A DNA stretch of 64,000 nucleotides, taken from contig NZ_BOOA01000024.1 in the NCBI RefSeq assembly GCF_016862995.1, positions 1-64,000 on the forward strand, written 5' to 3'. The notes below the pieces were generated by a model, which ran no database searches, was not told the origin of the DNA, and worked only from the letters and a program-made list of their open reading frames with translations. The number at the start of each line of letters is the position of its first letter. The first letter of the stretch is position 1. Of this stretch, positions 41,969-50,102 are shown piece after piece. Origin of the DNA: Acrocarpospora phusangensis. GTDB lineage: Bacteria; Actinomycetota; Actinomycetes; Streptosporangiales; Streptosporangiaceae. The position numbers and the translations under genes are program-made.

Positions 41969-42847
41969 CTAGCTGCGGATACGTCTTCCACCGTACCTGT
42001 CCAACGCACCCTTCGTGACCCGCAGAGCGGCCTCGGAGGTCTCGAAGGTGCGCTGGGCGACGCCGACGAAGATGCAGTCGACGATCAGCAGCTGGCTGAT
42101 GCGGCTGGCGAGCGCGCCCGGCCGGAAGGCGGTTTCGCGGCCCGCCGAGACCAGCACGTGGGCGGCCAGTCCGGCCAGTGTGGAGCGGGGGTTGTTCGTG
42201 ATGGCGACCGTGGTCGCGCCGGCCTCGCGGGCGGTCCTGACCGGCTCCACGACGTCGGCGGTCTCGCCCGTGCAGCTGACCCCGACCCAGACGTCCGCGG
42301 GCTCGGCCAGCGCCGCGGCCGTCAGGGCCAGGTGCACGTCCGTGAACGGGTGCCCGGCGATGCCGATGCGCATCAGCTTCTGCGCCATGTCCGCCGCCAC
42401 CAGGCCGGACGCGCCCACTCCGGCCACGCTGACCCGCCGGGCGCCGGTCAGGGCGGCGACGACGGCGTTCAGCCGCTCGGGGGCGAGCTGGGCGGCGGTG
42501 TCGGCGAGCGCGTCGGCCTCCGCCCTGGCGACCTTCGCGATCACGTCGGCGAGCGGGTCGCCGGGGGCCAGGTCGCCCGGCACCAGCCGGTCCTGCTCGC
42601 CCCGCCCCGACGCCGCCGCCAGCGCCAGCCGCAGCTCGGAGTAGCCGGAGAAGCCCAGCGCGCGGGCGGTGCGCACGATGGTGGCCTGGCTGGTGCCGGA
42701 CGCCGCGCTCAGCTCGGTGATCGTGCTCCTGGCGACCACCGCGGGATCGTCGAGGATCAGCCGGGCGATGGACCGCGCCGACGGGGTCAGCGACGGCAGC
42801 ACGGCGCGCACGCTCGCCACCAGGTTCGCGGCCGTGGGTCCGCTCAT
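41969..42847 (-). CDS. RpiR-family regulator (MurR-like)
   Basis: A 292-residue RpiR regulator: an N-terminal HTH (STITELSAASGTSQATIVRTARALGF) and a C-terminal SIS domain (VAGVGASGLVAADMAQKLMRIG) that binds phosphosugars. In Escherichia and Bacillus the homologue MurR represses MurNAc recycling and responds to MurNAc-6-phosphate. Location between nagZ and the importer supports the same job. ATG 42847 is chosen; an earlier ATG at 42913 lies inside nagZ. The C-terminus ends RYGGRRIRS. Confidence 0.9.
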   Translation of the reverse strand: MSGPTAANLVASVRAVLPSLTPSARSIARLILDDPAVVARSTITELSAASGTSQATIVRTARALGFSGYSELRLALAAASGRGEQDRLVPGDLAPGDPLADVIAKVARAEADALADTAAQLAPERLNAVVAALTGARRVSVAGVGASGLVAADMAQKLMRIGIAGHPFTDVHLALTAAALAEPADVWVGVSCTGETADVVEPVRTAREAGATTVAITNNPRSTLAGLAAHVLVSAGRETAFRPGALASRISQLLIVDCIFVGVAQRTFETSEAALRVTKGALDRYGGRRIRS

Positions 42848-42897
42848 GGGGGTCTCTTCTCTGTACGGGGGGACGGTGCGGGGGGTCTTCACGGAGG

Positions 42898-44370
42898 TCA
42901 ACTGGTGAGCCATCGGGCGGCGGCACGCGCCGACACGCGGGAGTTCCCGTGGGTGGCCAGGTACACCGCCCCCGCGGGCGGCCCCGGCAGGCCCATCTCC
43001 ACGACGACCGCGTCCGGCCTAGCCCGTACGGCCTCGTCCAGCAGGTCCCGGATCCAGGCGTAGCGGGCGGCGTCCTGCACGACGACCACCACCGGCCGGC
43101 CGTGGTCGCCCAGGTCGGGCAGCGGCTCGCCGGCCCTGACGGAGATCCCGCGGGTGCCCGGCAGCAGCTCGGCGAGGGCTCCGGCGAAGCCCGGCGGCGC
43201 GACGGCGTCCACCGCCTGGCTGGTCCGCGCCGACATCTCCACGACCAGCGGAGCCCGGACCAGCACGGGCCTGGCCGCGCCCGCCGCGATCGTCACCCGC
43301 AGCCCCGCTTCGGCGGCCGTCAGGCCCAGGTCGTCCTCGGGGTCGTCCGCGGGGTCGGCCGCGGCGGCGGCCCTGGCGGGCGCCTGCCCGGCGTGCCACT
43401 CCACCAGGGACCGCACCCGGCCCGCCGCCTCCGCCAGCCGTTCCTCCGGCAGGCGTCCTTCGCGTACGGCGGACACGATGGCGTCCCGGAGCGCGTACAC
43501 GCTGGACCCGTCGGGCGCGGAGACGCCCGCGCAGACGGCGTCGGCCCCGGCCAGCAGGGCGCGGACGGCGATCTCGCCCGGCTCGTGGTAGGCGGCGACG
43601 GCCCGCATCTCGATCGCGTCGGTCACCACCATCCCCCGGTAGCCCAGCTCCTCCCTGAGCAGCCCGGTCAGCACGGTACGGCTCAGCGTCGCGGGCACCT
43701 CGTCGAGCGCGGGCACGAGCAGATGCCCGCACATGATCGCCTGTACGCCGGCCCGGATGGCGGCCCGGAACGGCGGCAGATCCCGCTCTTCGAGGACCTC
43801 CCGCGACACGTTCACGGTGGGCAGCGCCAGGTGGGAGTCGGTCACCGTGTCGCCGTGCCCCGGAAAGTGTTTGGCGCACGCCGCCACCCCCGCGCCTTGC
43901 AGGCCGCGGATCCAGGCCTCGGTGTGCCGGGCCGCCAGGTGGGGGTCGGGTCCGAAGGACCGTACGCCGATGACGGGGTTGTCCGGGTTGGCGTTGACGT
44001 CGGCCACGGGCGCGTAGTCGAGGGTGATCCCGGCGCCGGCGAGCAGGCGGCCGATCCGGCGGGCCACCCTGGTGGTCACCCCGACGTCGTCGGCCACGCC
44101 GAGCGCCCGGTTGCCGGGCCACGAACTGCCGGTCCGCGCCTCCAGCCGGGTGACGGCCCCGCCCTCCTCGTCCACCGCGACGATGACGCCGGGGCTCTCC
44201 CCGCGGATCGCGGCCACCAGGCCGGCCGCCTGGCCGTGGCCGGCGAGGTTGCGGGCGAACAGGACGACTCCGCCCAGGCCGTCCGCGAGGGCCCGGCGCA
44301 GCCAGTCGGGCGGCTCGGTGCCGTCGAAGCCCGGCTGCAGAACGCTCATCGCCATCCGCTCAAGACTCAC
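42898..44370 (-). CDS. nagZ: GH3 beta-N-acetylhexosaminidase (NagZ-like)
   Basis: A 490-residue GH3 enzyme that releases GlcNAc from GlcNAc-MurNAc(-peptide). It has the NagZ signature KHFPGHGDTVTDSH (residues 167-180) with the Asp-His acid/base loop, and the nucleophile Asp251 in MVVTDAIEM. After the barrel it has a C-terminal domain (residues ~350-490) as in the two-domain Gram-positive NagZ of Bacillus. No signal peptide, so it acts on imported muropeptide. GTG 44370 has GGGAG upstream and overlaps the kinase by 11 bases; ATG 44355 is an alternative. Confidence 0.93.
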   Translation of the reverse strand: MSLERMAMSVLQPGFDGTEPPDWLRRALADGLGGVVLFARNLAGHGQAAGLVAAIRGESPGVIVAVDEEGGAVTRLEARTGSSWPGNRALGVADDVGVTTRVARRIGRLLAGAGITLDYAPVADVNANPDNPVIGVRSFGPDPHLAARHTEAWIRGLQGAGVAACAKHFPGHGDTVTDSHLALPTVNVSREVLEERDLPPFRAAIRAGVQAIMCGHLLVPALDEVPATLSRTVLTGLLREELGYRGMVVTDAIEMRAVAAYHEPGEIAVRALLAGADAVCAGVSAPDGSSVYALRDAIVSAVREGRLPEERLAEAAGRVRSLVEWHAGQAPARAAAAADPADDPEDDLGLTAAEAGLRVTIAAGAARPVLVRAPLVVEMSARTSQAVDAVAPPGFAGALAELLPGTRGISVRAGEPLPDLGDHGRPVVVVVQDAARYAWIRDLLDEAVRARPDAVVVEMGLPGPPAGAVYLATHGNSRVSARAAARWLTS

Positions 44371-45289
44371 GGACGCTCCCGATCACACGCCGGTGCAGTT
44401 CGGCCGAGGGGAAGGCGGCGCGCAGGGCGAGGGCGGCGGCCCCGGCCGCGCCGTCGCGGGACGGGATCGGCCGGACCTCCTCGCCGATCTGCTCCCGCAC
44501 CAGGCGGGCCAGCTCGGTCGGCTGGGTCAGCAGGGAACCGGCCAGGACCAGCGGTCCCTCGCCGGGGCCGAGCGCGCGTGCCGTGGCGGTCAGCCGTCGC
44601 GCGGCGTCGCCCAGAATGGCGGAGGCGACCGGATCACCCTCGCGGGCCGACGCGTCCACGAGCGGCGCGAAGCCGGCGAGCCAGGCCGGCCCCGACTCGG
44701 CCACCCGGGCGTACACGGTGGAAACGATCTCCCCCGCCGTCCTCCCGAGCGGTTCCAGCCGTTCAACCAGCGAGGTCGCCTCCCCTCGCCCGTCCAGCGC
44801 CTTCAACACTGCCTGTACGGCCTGATTCCCGATCCACACGCCCGATCCTTCGTCGCCGACCAGCCAGCCATGACCGTCCGCGACCCGCACCACGCCCCAG
44901 TCCTCGATCCGCGCCGCGACCGCGCCCGTCCCCGCGATCAGAACCGAGCCGTCGGGCTCCGCCGTGGCACCGGCGAACGCCACCAGCACATCCGCCACGA
45001 CCGAAGGCCGTCCGGACAGCCCGGCCGACCGCCACGCCTCCCCGGCCAGCCGCCCGGTCCGCTCGGCCCCCGACCCGGCCAGGCCGAAGACCCCGCCGAC
45101 GACCCGCGCCGGATCAAGCCCGTCCAGCGCGGCATGAAGCGCCGCGAGCAGGTTGGCGGCCGGATCGGCGACCGAATTCACATTCGTCCCGCCCGCGAGC
45201 CCGCGCCCCGCCACCTCTCCCGTCTCACTGACGACGACGCACCGCGTACTGGTGCCCCCGCCGTCCACCCCGATGATCAAAGCCGTCAC
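44360..45289 (-). CDS. BadF-type N-acetylmuramic acid / N-acetylglucosamine kinase (MurK-like)
   Basis: A 309-residue BadF/BcrA-family sugar kinase with the phosphate-1 loop LIIGVDGGGTSTRC, IAGTGAVAARI and DGHGWLVGDEGSGVWIG, the last typical of N-acetylglucosamine kinases. Clostridium MurK, from this family, phosphorylates both GlcNAc and MurNAc. As the first gene of the cluster it would make MurNAc-6-phosphate for MurQ. GTG 45287-45289 follows GGGGAG; longer upstream frames are rejected. It is a paralogue of the kinase at 5490-6470. Confidence 0.9.
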   Translation of the reverse strand: MTALIIGVDGGGTSTRCVVVSETGEVAGRGLAGGTNVNSVADPAANLLAALHAALDGLDPARVVGGVFGLAGSGAERTGRLAGEAWRSAGLSGRPSVVADVLVAFAGATAEPDGSVLIAGTGAVAARIEDWGVVRVADGHGWLVGDEGSGVWIGNQAVQAVLKALDGRGEATSLVERLEPLGRTAGEIVSTVYARVAESGPAWLAGFAPLVDASAREGDPVASAILGDAARRLTATARALGPGEGPLVLAGSLLTQPTELARLVREQIGEEVRPIPSRDGAAGAAALALRAAFPSAELHRRVIGSVRES

Positions 45290-45317
45290 AGCCGCTCCCC
45301 GTGCAGATACATTCCAA

Positions 45318-45348
45318 AAATCTACAAGAGCCTGAAGATTTCCTACAA
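45318..45348 (-). promoter_or_regulatory. Recycling operon promoter with putative MurR operator
   Basis: On the minus strand TTGTAG (45343-45348) and TAGATT (45319-45324) are 18 bp apart, about 30 bases from the kinase start. An inverted repeat AAATCT (45318-45323) / AGATTT (45336-45341) overlaps the -10 box and the spacer. RpiR-family repressors bind AT-rich palindromes of this kind. The site may also affect the divergent beta-propeller gene. Confidence 0.5.
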
Positions 45349-45405
45349 CGGGACCCCCCGTCCAGGCGCGTTGTACTTTGCTCTGGTGAAGACAGGCACG
45401 CACTG

Positions 45406-47607
45406 ATGCCGGCCGTCGCGTGGGTCCGGCTCGGCGGTCCCGGCGAGGTCACGTGGGCGCGGGCGGGCGACGCCGCCACCATCGCCGTCGGCACCGCCGG
45501 CCGCCATCTCTTCCTGCGCCGCCGTACGGCCGCCGGGTGGCGGTGGGAACGCCTCGGCGTCCCGCCGGGCACCGGAGAGGTACGCGACACCGCGCTGATC
45601 TCCATCGACGGGTCCGACGGCCTCGTGCCGGTCGTGGTCGGCGGCGACGTGAAAGTCTGGCTGCACCAGCCGGGCACGGCGGCCACCCCGTGGACCGCCC
45701 TCTCGGGACCAGCCCCGGACGCGGACATGTCGGACTTCAACGAGTGCGGGGACATCGCCGCCGGCGCCATCCGCCGGAGTTCCGGGCTCAGGCACACGCT
45801 CGTGGTCAGCAGTCCGTCGGGGAGGCCGTGGTTACGCCAGGGCGTCGAACCGGACGACGTCTGGTTCCGCATCGCCGCGGAGTCCGACTTCATCGTCTGG
45901 GGGCTCGCGACGGCTTTCGCGTCCGTCGCGCCGGGATCGCCGCCGCTGCCGCACATCTTCGCCATCGGCAGCGACCGCGACACGTTCGAGTTCAAGTTCC
46001 AGGTCGCCGTACCGGAGAACTCGCTCTGGACGTGGTTCGATCCGGTCGATCCGGTTCCCGGGTTCGTGCCCGGGGTGACGGCGACCACCTTCCGGGACGC
46101 GGATGGGCGGCTCCAGGCGTGCGCCGTACCTTCCTCGGAGTTCACCGCGGACATTCTGATCGGCTCCGGCCGGCACTGGGAGTTGATCGATCTCGGGCAG
46201 CCGCCGGGTCCGGGCGACTCCGGCTTCGTCCTATCGGCCGTGGTCGCGGCCAAGGGCGCCGACCCCGCGCCCGGCGAACCCGTCGTCATGGTCCGGGCCG
46301 GTGACCACATGTGGACCCGTACCCTGACCGGCGGCTGGCGGGACCTCGGCAGCCCGTCGCCCGGTGTCGCCGTCGACCCGGCCTCCGCGGTCGAGATCGG
46401 CACGGCCGACGGTGAGGCACGCGTGCTGACCGCGGCCCTCTCCCGCGACGCCGACCTGTGGACGGTCGAGTCCGGCGCCCAGGACGCCCGGTGGGAATCC
46501 CACGGCCTCCCCTGCTCCGTGACCTCGATCGTCGGCGCCTACCACGACTCCCCCGACGAGGACTCCTCGTCCCTCCCGGTCGCGGTCCCCGTCCTCGACG
46601 AGCACGGCGCGCTCTGGAGCGGCCGCGTGCTCGGACGCCCCGACGCCGGCTTCAGCAATCCCGGCGACGGCTTCATCGACCCGGGCGACTTCTGGACCTT
46701 CCACGGCCGCCCCGCCCCGGACGTCACCAGCACCGCGGGCATCGGCATCTTCGCCTTACCCAAGGGCACGCCGCCCGGCGGCACCTGGATATTCACGATC
46801 GGCAGCGACGGTCACCTCTGGGCCAGGACCTCCGGCGGGAACGGCTGGGCCTGGGTCGACCACGGCGCCCCCACCGGCGGATCGGTCAAAGCGGGCGTCC
46901 CGCCGATCTCCGTCAGGCACCCGCCCTCCGCCTTCCCCATGGTCCACGTACTCGCCGACGACGGACGCCTCTGGATGCGCTCCTTCTCCGGCGACACCTG
47001 GATCTGGACCGACCGCGGCGCACCCCCCGGCCAGCTCATCTTCTCCGTGATCGGCGCGACCCCCGTCAGATCCACCGCCGGCCTCATCGGCCGTTTCGCC
47101 CTCGCCGCCGCCATCACCGGCGACGGCCACCTCTGGATCAACCTCCACGACGGCACCGACTCCACCTGGACCGACCTGGGCACCCCCAGCCCGGCCGAGA
47201 AGCTCGTCGCCGGCATCGGCGTCTCCACCGTCGCCCTCCCCGACCCCGGCGTCACCGTGGACATCGTGGCCGTCGGCTCCCCCAGCGGCCAGGTCTGGTC
47301 CCACCGCTGGTCCACCACCGGCACCTCCCGGTGGACCCCCCACGGCCGGCCCGGCGACGCCCGCATCCACGCCGCCCTGGGCACCCTCCAGGACCCCGCC
47401 GACCCCGCCGCCACCCTCATCCCGGTCGTCGGCAACGACCGCCAGATCTCCCTGACCTCCTCAACCGGCACCCCCTGGTCCCGCCTCGACCCCCCACCCT
47501 CCGCCACCACCATCCTCAGCGGCAGAATCCACAACCTCCTCCACGGCCTTCCGTGCATTCTCGCCCTGGACAACAACCGCCGCCTCCACGTGACGCCGCT
47601 CCATTAA
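45406..47607 (+). CDS. Large lectin-like beta-propeller protein
   Basis: A 733-residue protein built of repeated blades. A recurring pattern, LW(A/M)R followed ~10 residues on by W.W.DHG(A/S)P, occurs many times, such as HLWARTSGGNGWAWVDHGAP and RLWMRSFSGDTWIWTDRGAP. This resembles fucose-binding PLL-type beta-propeller lectins. There is no signal peptide with ATG 45406; an earlier in-frame GTG at 45301 lies in the divergent promoter and adds no signal either. The C-terminal half is richer in clear repeats than the N-terminal half. It diverges from the recycling operon, and binding to cell-wall glycans would fit, but that is speculation. Confidence 0.75.
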   Translation: MPAVAWVRLGGPGEVTWARAGDAATIAVGTAGRHLFLRRRTAAGWRWERLGVPPGTGEVRDTALISIDGSDGLVPVVVGGDVKVWLHQPGTAATPWTALSGPAPDADMSDFNECGDIAAGAIRRSSGLRHTLVVSSPSGRPWLRQGVEPDDVWFRIAAESDFIVWGLATAFASVAPGSPPLPHIFAIGSDRDTFEFKFQVAVPENSLWTWFDPVDPVPGFVPGVTATTFRDADGRLQACAVPSSEFTADILIGSGRHWELIDLGQPPGPGDSGFVLSAVVAAKGADPAPGEPVVMVRAGDHMWTRTLTGGWRDLGSPSPGVAVDPASAVEIGTADGEARVLTAALSRDADLWTVESGAQDARWESHGLPCSVTSIVGAYHDSPDEDSSSLPVAVPVLDEHGALWSGRVLGRPDAGFSNPGDGFIDPGDFWTFHGRPAPDVTSTAGIGIFALPKGTPPGGTWIFTIGSDGHLWARTSGGNGWAWVDHGAPTGGSVKAGVPPISVRHPPSAFPMVHVLADDGRLWMRSFSGDTWIWTDRGAPPGQLIFSVIGATPVRSTAGLIGRFALAAAITGDGHLWINLHDGTDSTWTDLGTPSPAEKLVAGIGVSTVALPDPGVTVDIVAVGSPSGQVWSHRWSTTGTSRWTPHGRPGDARIHAALGTLQDPADPAATLIPVVGNDRQISLTSSTGTPWSRLDPPPSATTILSGRIHNLLHGLPCILALDNNRRLHVTPLH

Positions 47608-47747
47608 CGCGAAATCGCCCCACCGCTTGCACACAACTTAATTGTCGCTTGCAGAATTCCTGAGGCCTGCTGGGTTCCAATTCTCGGAACGGAAAGGAAC
47701 GCCATAGCTAATAAAGCAGGCAAACAGAAAAGAAAAGGATCTACATC

Positions 47748-48167
47748 ATGAGCAAGCGACGCATTGTGACCGGGCTGCTGGTCGCGGGGGCCATGGCGGG
47801 TGTGTTCGGCGCGGGCGCCGGGACGGCGAACGCGGCCGCGCCCGGGTACGCGCAGCTTTCGATCGTCAAGTCGGGCAGCCAGTGGCTGGTGACCGTCTCC
47901 GGCCAGGCGCCGACGGGCAGCGCGGGCAACTACAGCTTCAGCCTGTACGGCAGCGACGAGTGGTTCGACGAGCACATCTACTGGGGCGGCCGGTACTCGC
48001 GCGGCACCACCGACGCCAACGGGTACTACTCCATCTCGGTGAAGGTGTCCGGTTCCACGCTGAACGAGGACTGGGGCGGCGACGAGGTGTACGCCAAGGT
48101 CACCCACATGTCCTACAACGGCAAGACCCCGGTGCTCCGGTCCAACACGGTCCGCGGCTCGTACTGA
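47748..48167 (+). CDS. Small secreted protein, unknown
   Basis: A 139-residue secreted protein with signal peptide to about GTANA-AA and a single ~105-residue beta-sandwich-like domain (YAQLSIVKSGSQWLVTVSG ... KTPVLRSNTVRGSY). No cysteines. AAAAGGA precedes ATG 47748; the leader is unusually A-rich. Upstream a direct repeat CGCTTGCA (47624-47631 and 47646-47653, 22 bp apart) may be a regulator site. Function unknown. Confidence 0.8.
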   Translation: MSKRRIVTGLLVAGAMAGVFGAGAGTANAAAPGYAQLSIVKSGSQWLVTVSGQAPTGSAGNYSFSLYGSDEWFDEHIYWGGRYSRGTTDANGYYSISVKVSGSTLNEDWGGDEVYAKVTHMSYNGKTPVLRSNTVRGSY

Positions 48168-48187
48168 GCGTATTGAATATCGCACCG

Positions 48188-48217
48188 ATATGGCCGCCCT
48201 CGAAAGGGCGGCCATAT
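48188..48217. terminator. Bidirectional hairpin terminator
   Basis: Perfect 13-bp arms ATATGGCCGCCCT and AGGGCGGCCATAT around a CGAA tetraloop, between convergent genes. A textbook stable hairpin, with short T-rich tails on each side. Confidence 0.9.
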
Positions 48218-48235
48218 TCGCGTTTCCGGGGACGG

Positions 48236-48658
48236 TTATTCGAGCGCGGTCGTGTAGCAGACCGCCGTGCCGTCCAGGACGAGGGTGCCGTCCTGGCGGA
48301 TCACCGTGGTGCGGAGTTTGGTGACGGGTTTGTCGAGGCGTACCTCGACCACCTCGACCGCGCCGGTGATCTCGTCGCCGGGGCGTACGGGGGCGAGGAA
48401 GTTCCAGTTGACGTTGAGGAAGACGCTGCCGGGACCGGGCAGCCGCTCGGCGACGACGGCGTTGAGGATGGCGGTGGTGATCCCGCCCTGGACGATGATC
48501 TCGCCGAAGCGGGAGGCCGCGGCGGCCTTCTCGTCGTAGTGCAGGGGGTTGCGGTCGCCGCTGAGCCGGGTGAACAGCTCGATGTCGGCGGCCTCCACCA
48601 CGCGGGTGAGCTCGGCGCGCTGGCCCGGCCTGGGAGCGCCGTTGGTCCACACGGTCAT
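48236..48658 (-). CDS. MaoC-like hot-dog dehydratase
   Basis: A 140-residue single hot-dog protein of the MaoC (R)-enoyl-CoA hydratase family. The catalytic motif is FTRLSGDRNPLHYDEKAAAASRFG, with Asp-x-Asn-x-x-His as DRNPLH. It begins MTVWTNGAPRPGQ. ATG 48656-48658 overlaps the MFS stop by four bases, so it is cotranscribed with the transporter. Such proteins hydrate enoyl-CoA or modify acyl intermediates in lipid and polyketide metabolism. Confidence 0.88.
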   Translation of the reverse strand: MTVWTNGAPRPGQRAELTRVVEAADIELFTRLSGDRNPLHYDEKAAAASRFGEIIVQGGITTAILNAVVAERLPGPGSVFLNVNWNFLAPVRPGDEITGAVEVVEVRLDKPVTKLRTTVIRQDGTLVLDGTAVCYTTALE

Positions 48659-49980
48659 GGATGCACCTTTGTCCTTCCTGTCGCTGCGGGGTGAGCGGGG
48701 GTCATGTGCCGCTGGAGCCGTACCATCGCGATCGCGCCGGCGAGGGGGCCGATGCCGAGCACGGCGACGGCGGCGCGCCAGCCGGCGGCCTCGGCGAGCA
48801 GCGGGGTCAGCTGGATGGTGAGCACGGTCAGCAGGAAACCGGCCGCCGTCTGGGTGGTGAGGGCGGTGCCGACGTAGCGGGGGTCGGCGACCTCGCTGAC
48901 GCAGGCGGAGAAGAGGCCGGAGTCCGCGATCACGGACGCGCCCCAGACGATCAGGACGGCGGTGACCAGCAGGGGGTGGCCGCCGAAGACGAGTGCGGCC
49001 AGCAGGCAGCAGGTGCCGCTGGTCACCATGGCCAGCGCGGCGAGCCGGGCCCGGCCGACGCGGTCGCCGAGCCGTCCGGCGAGCAGGCATCCGGCCACGC
49101 CGGCCACGCCGATCGCCAGGAAGGCGGTCACGCCGGGCGGCAGCGCTTCCGCGTCGCCTTGGCGGGCCGCCTGGCCTGCGGCGATGTACGCGGGGAGCCA
49201 GGTCCAGACGGCGTACAGCTCCCACATGTGCCCGAGGTAGCCGAGGTTGGCCAGGCGGGGGCCGCGGTCCCGGAAGAGGGCGACGATGTAGCGCGGGGCG
49301 AAGGGCGGAGCCGGGGCGGCGTACGGGCCGGGCCGTACCGTCCGGGCGGCGAGCAGGGCGCCGGCCACGGCCAGCGCGCACGAGACGTACAGGACGGACC
49401 GCCAGGGCAGGTCGGCGACGCCGGTGATGAGCTGCGGCAGCGAACTGCCGAGCGTGAGCGCGCCGACCAGGGCGCCGAGGGCGAAGCCGCGGCCACGGTC
49501 GAACCAGGAGGCCATGAGTTTCAGGCCGGGCGGGTAGACGCCGGCCAGGGCGACGCCGGTGGCGAAGCGCAGCGGCACGGCCGTGGCCAGGCCGTCGGCG
49601 AAGGCGGCGACGCAGGCGGTCGTGGCCGCGCCGGCCAGCGCGGACCCGGCGACGAGCCGGTGGGCGGGGACGCGGTCGGGCAGGCTGAACACGGCGGCGA
49701 GGACCGCGCCGGTCACGAAGCCGAGCTGCACCGACGCCGTGAGCCAGGTGGCCTCGCCCTGGCTGATGCCCCACTCGCCGCGCAGGGCGGGGACGACGGC
49801 GGAGGCGGAGAACCAGGTGGCCATCGCCAGCACCTGGACGGCGGCGATCAGCGCGAGCTGCGTACGGGCGGGCCCTTCCAGCCGCGTCACGGCGGCGGCC
49901 GGAGTCCGCGGAACGTCGGCACCCGTGTCGCCATGATCCGATCCTCGCAAAACGGTTAAGCGAGGCCAGACGCCCCACAT
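48655..49980 (-). CDS. MFS transporter in SARP-flanked cluster
   Basis: A 441-residue MFS protein (nitrate/cyanate or metabolite carrier type) with about 12 helices; WFSASAVVPALRGEW is helix 1 and GRLGDRVGR the loop between helices 8 and 9. The start is uncertain: ATG 49980 lies about 9 bases after TATTCT (49989-49994), giving a nearly leaderless mRNA, while GTG 49887 starts closer to helix 1. It is the first gene of a two-gene unit with MaoC and has a SARP-type repeat upstream. Confidence 0.87.
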   Translation of the reverse strand: MWGVWPRLTVLRGSDHGDTGADVPRTPAAAVTRLEGPARTQLALIAAVQVLAMATWFSASAVVPALRGEWGISQGEATWLTASVQLGFVTGAVLAAVFSLPDRVPAHRLVAGSALAGAATTACVAAFADGLATAVPLRFATGVALAGVYPPGLKLMASWFDRGRGFALGALVGALTLGSSLPQLITGVADLPWRSVLYVSCALAVAGALLAARTVRPGPYAAPAPPFAPRYIVALFRDRGPRLANLGYLGHMWELYAVWTWLPAYIAAGQAARQGDAEALPPGVTAFLAIGVAGVAGCLLAGRLGDRVGRARLAALAMVTSGTCCLLAALVFGGHPLLVTAVLIVWGASVIADSGLFSACVSEVADPRYVGTALTTQTAAGFLLTVLTIQLTPLLAEAAGWRAAVAVLGIGPLAGAIAMVRLQRHMTPAHPAATGRTKVHP

Positions 49981-49988
49981 TCCGCCAA

Positions 49989-50023
49989 AGAATAGCCCTC
50001 ACCCGGTTGCCATCGGGTTGCCG
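49989..50023 (-). promoter_or_regulatory. SARP-type direct repeat and promoter for MFS-MaoC
   Basis: On the minus strand CGGCAAC (50017-50023) and TGGCAAC (50006-50012) are direct heptamers with an 11-bp period, followed 11 bases later by TATTCT (49989-49994). SARP regulators bind direct heptamer repeats with 11-bp spacing just upstream of the -10 box. The same motif with the same layout occurs before the OsmC operon. Confidence 0.6.
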
Positions 50024-50102
50024 CACAAGCGCGGGTTTTCTGTGGTGATTTGCTACTCTCAGCATGGCGGAACGCCAGGCGGCCGCCACCCGGAGGCAGG
50101 AA

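Noticed and set aside
42898-45289. Possible DasR (GntR) operators near nagZ and the kinase
   Set aside because: No ACTGGTCTAGACCACT-like sequence was found in the gaps; control by the RpiR protein is more likely.
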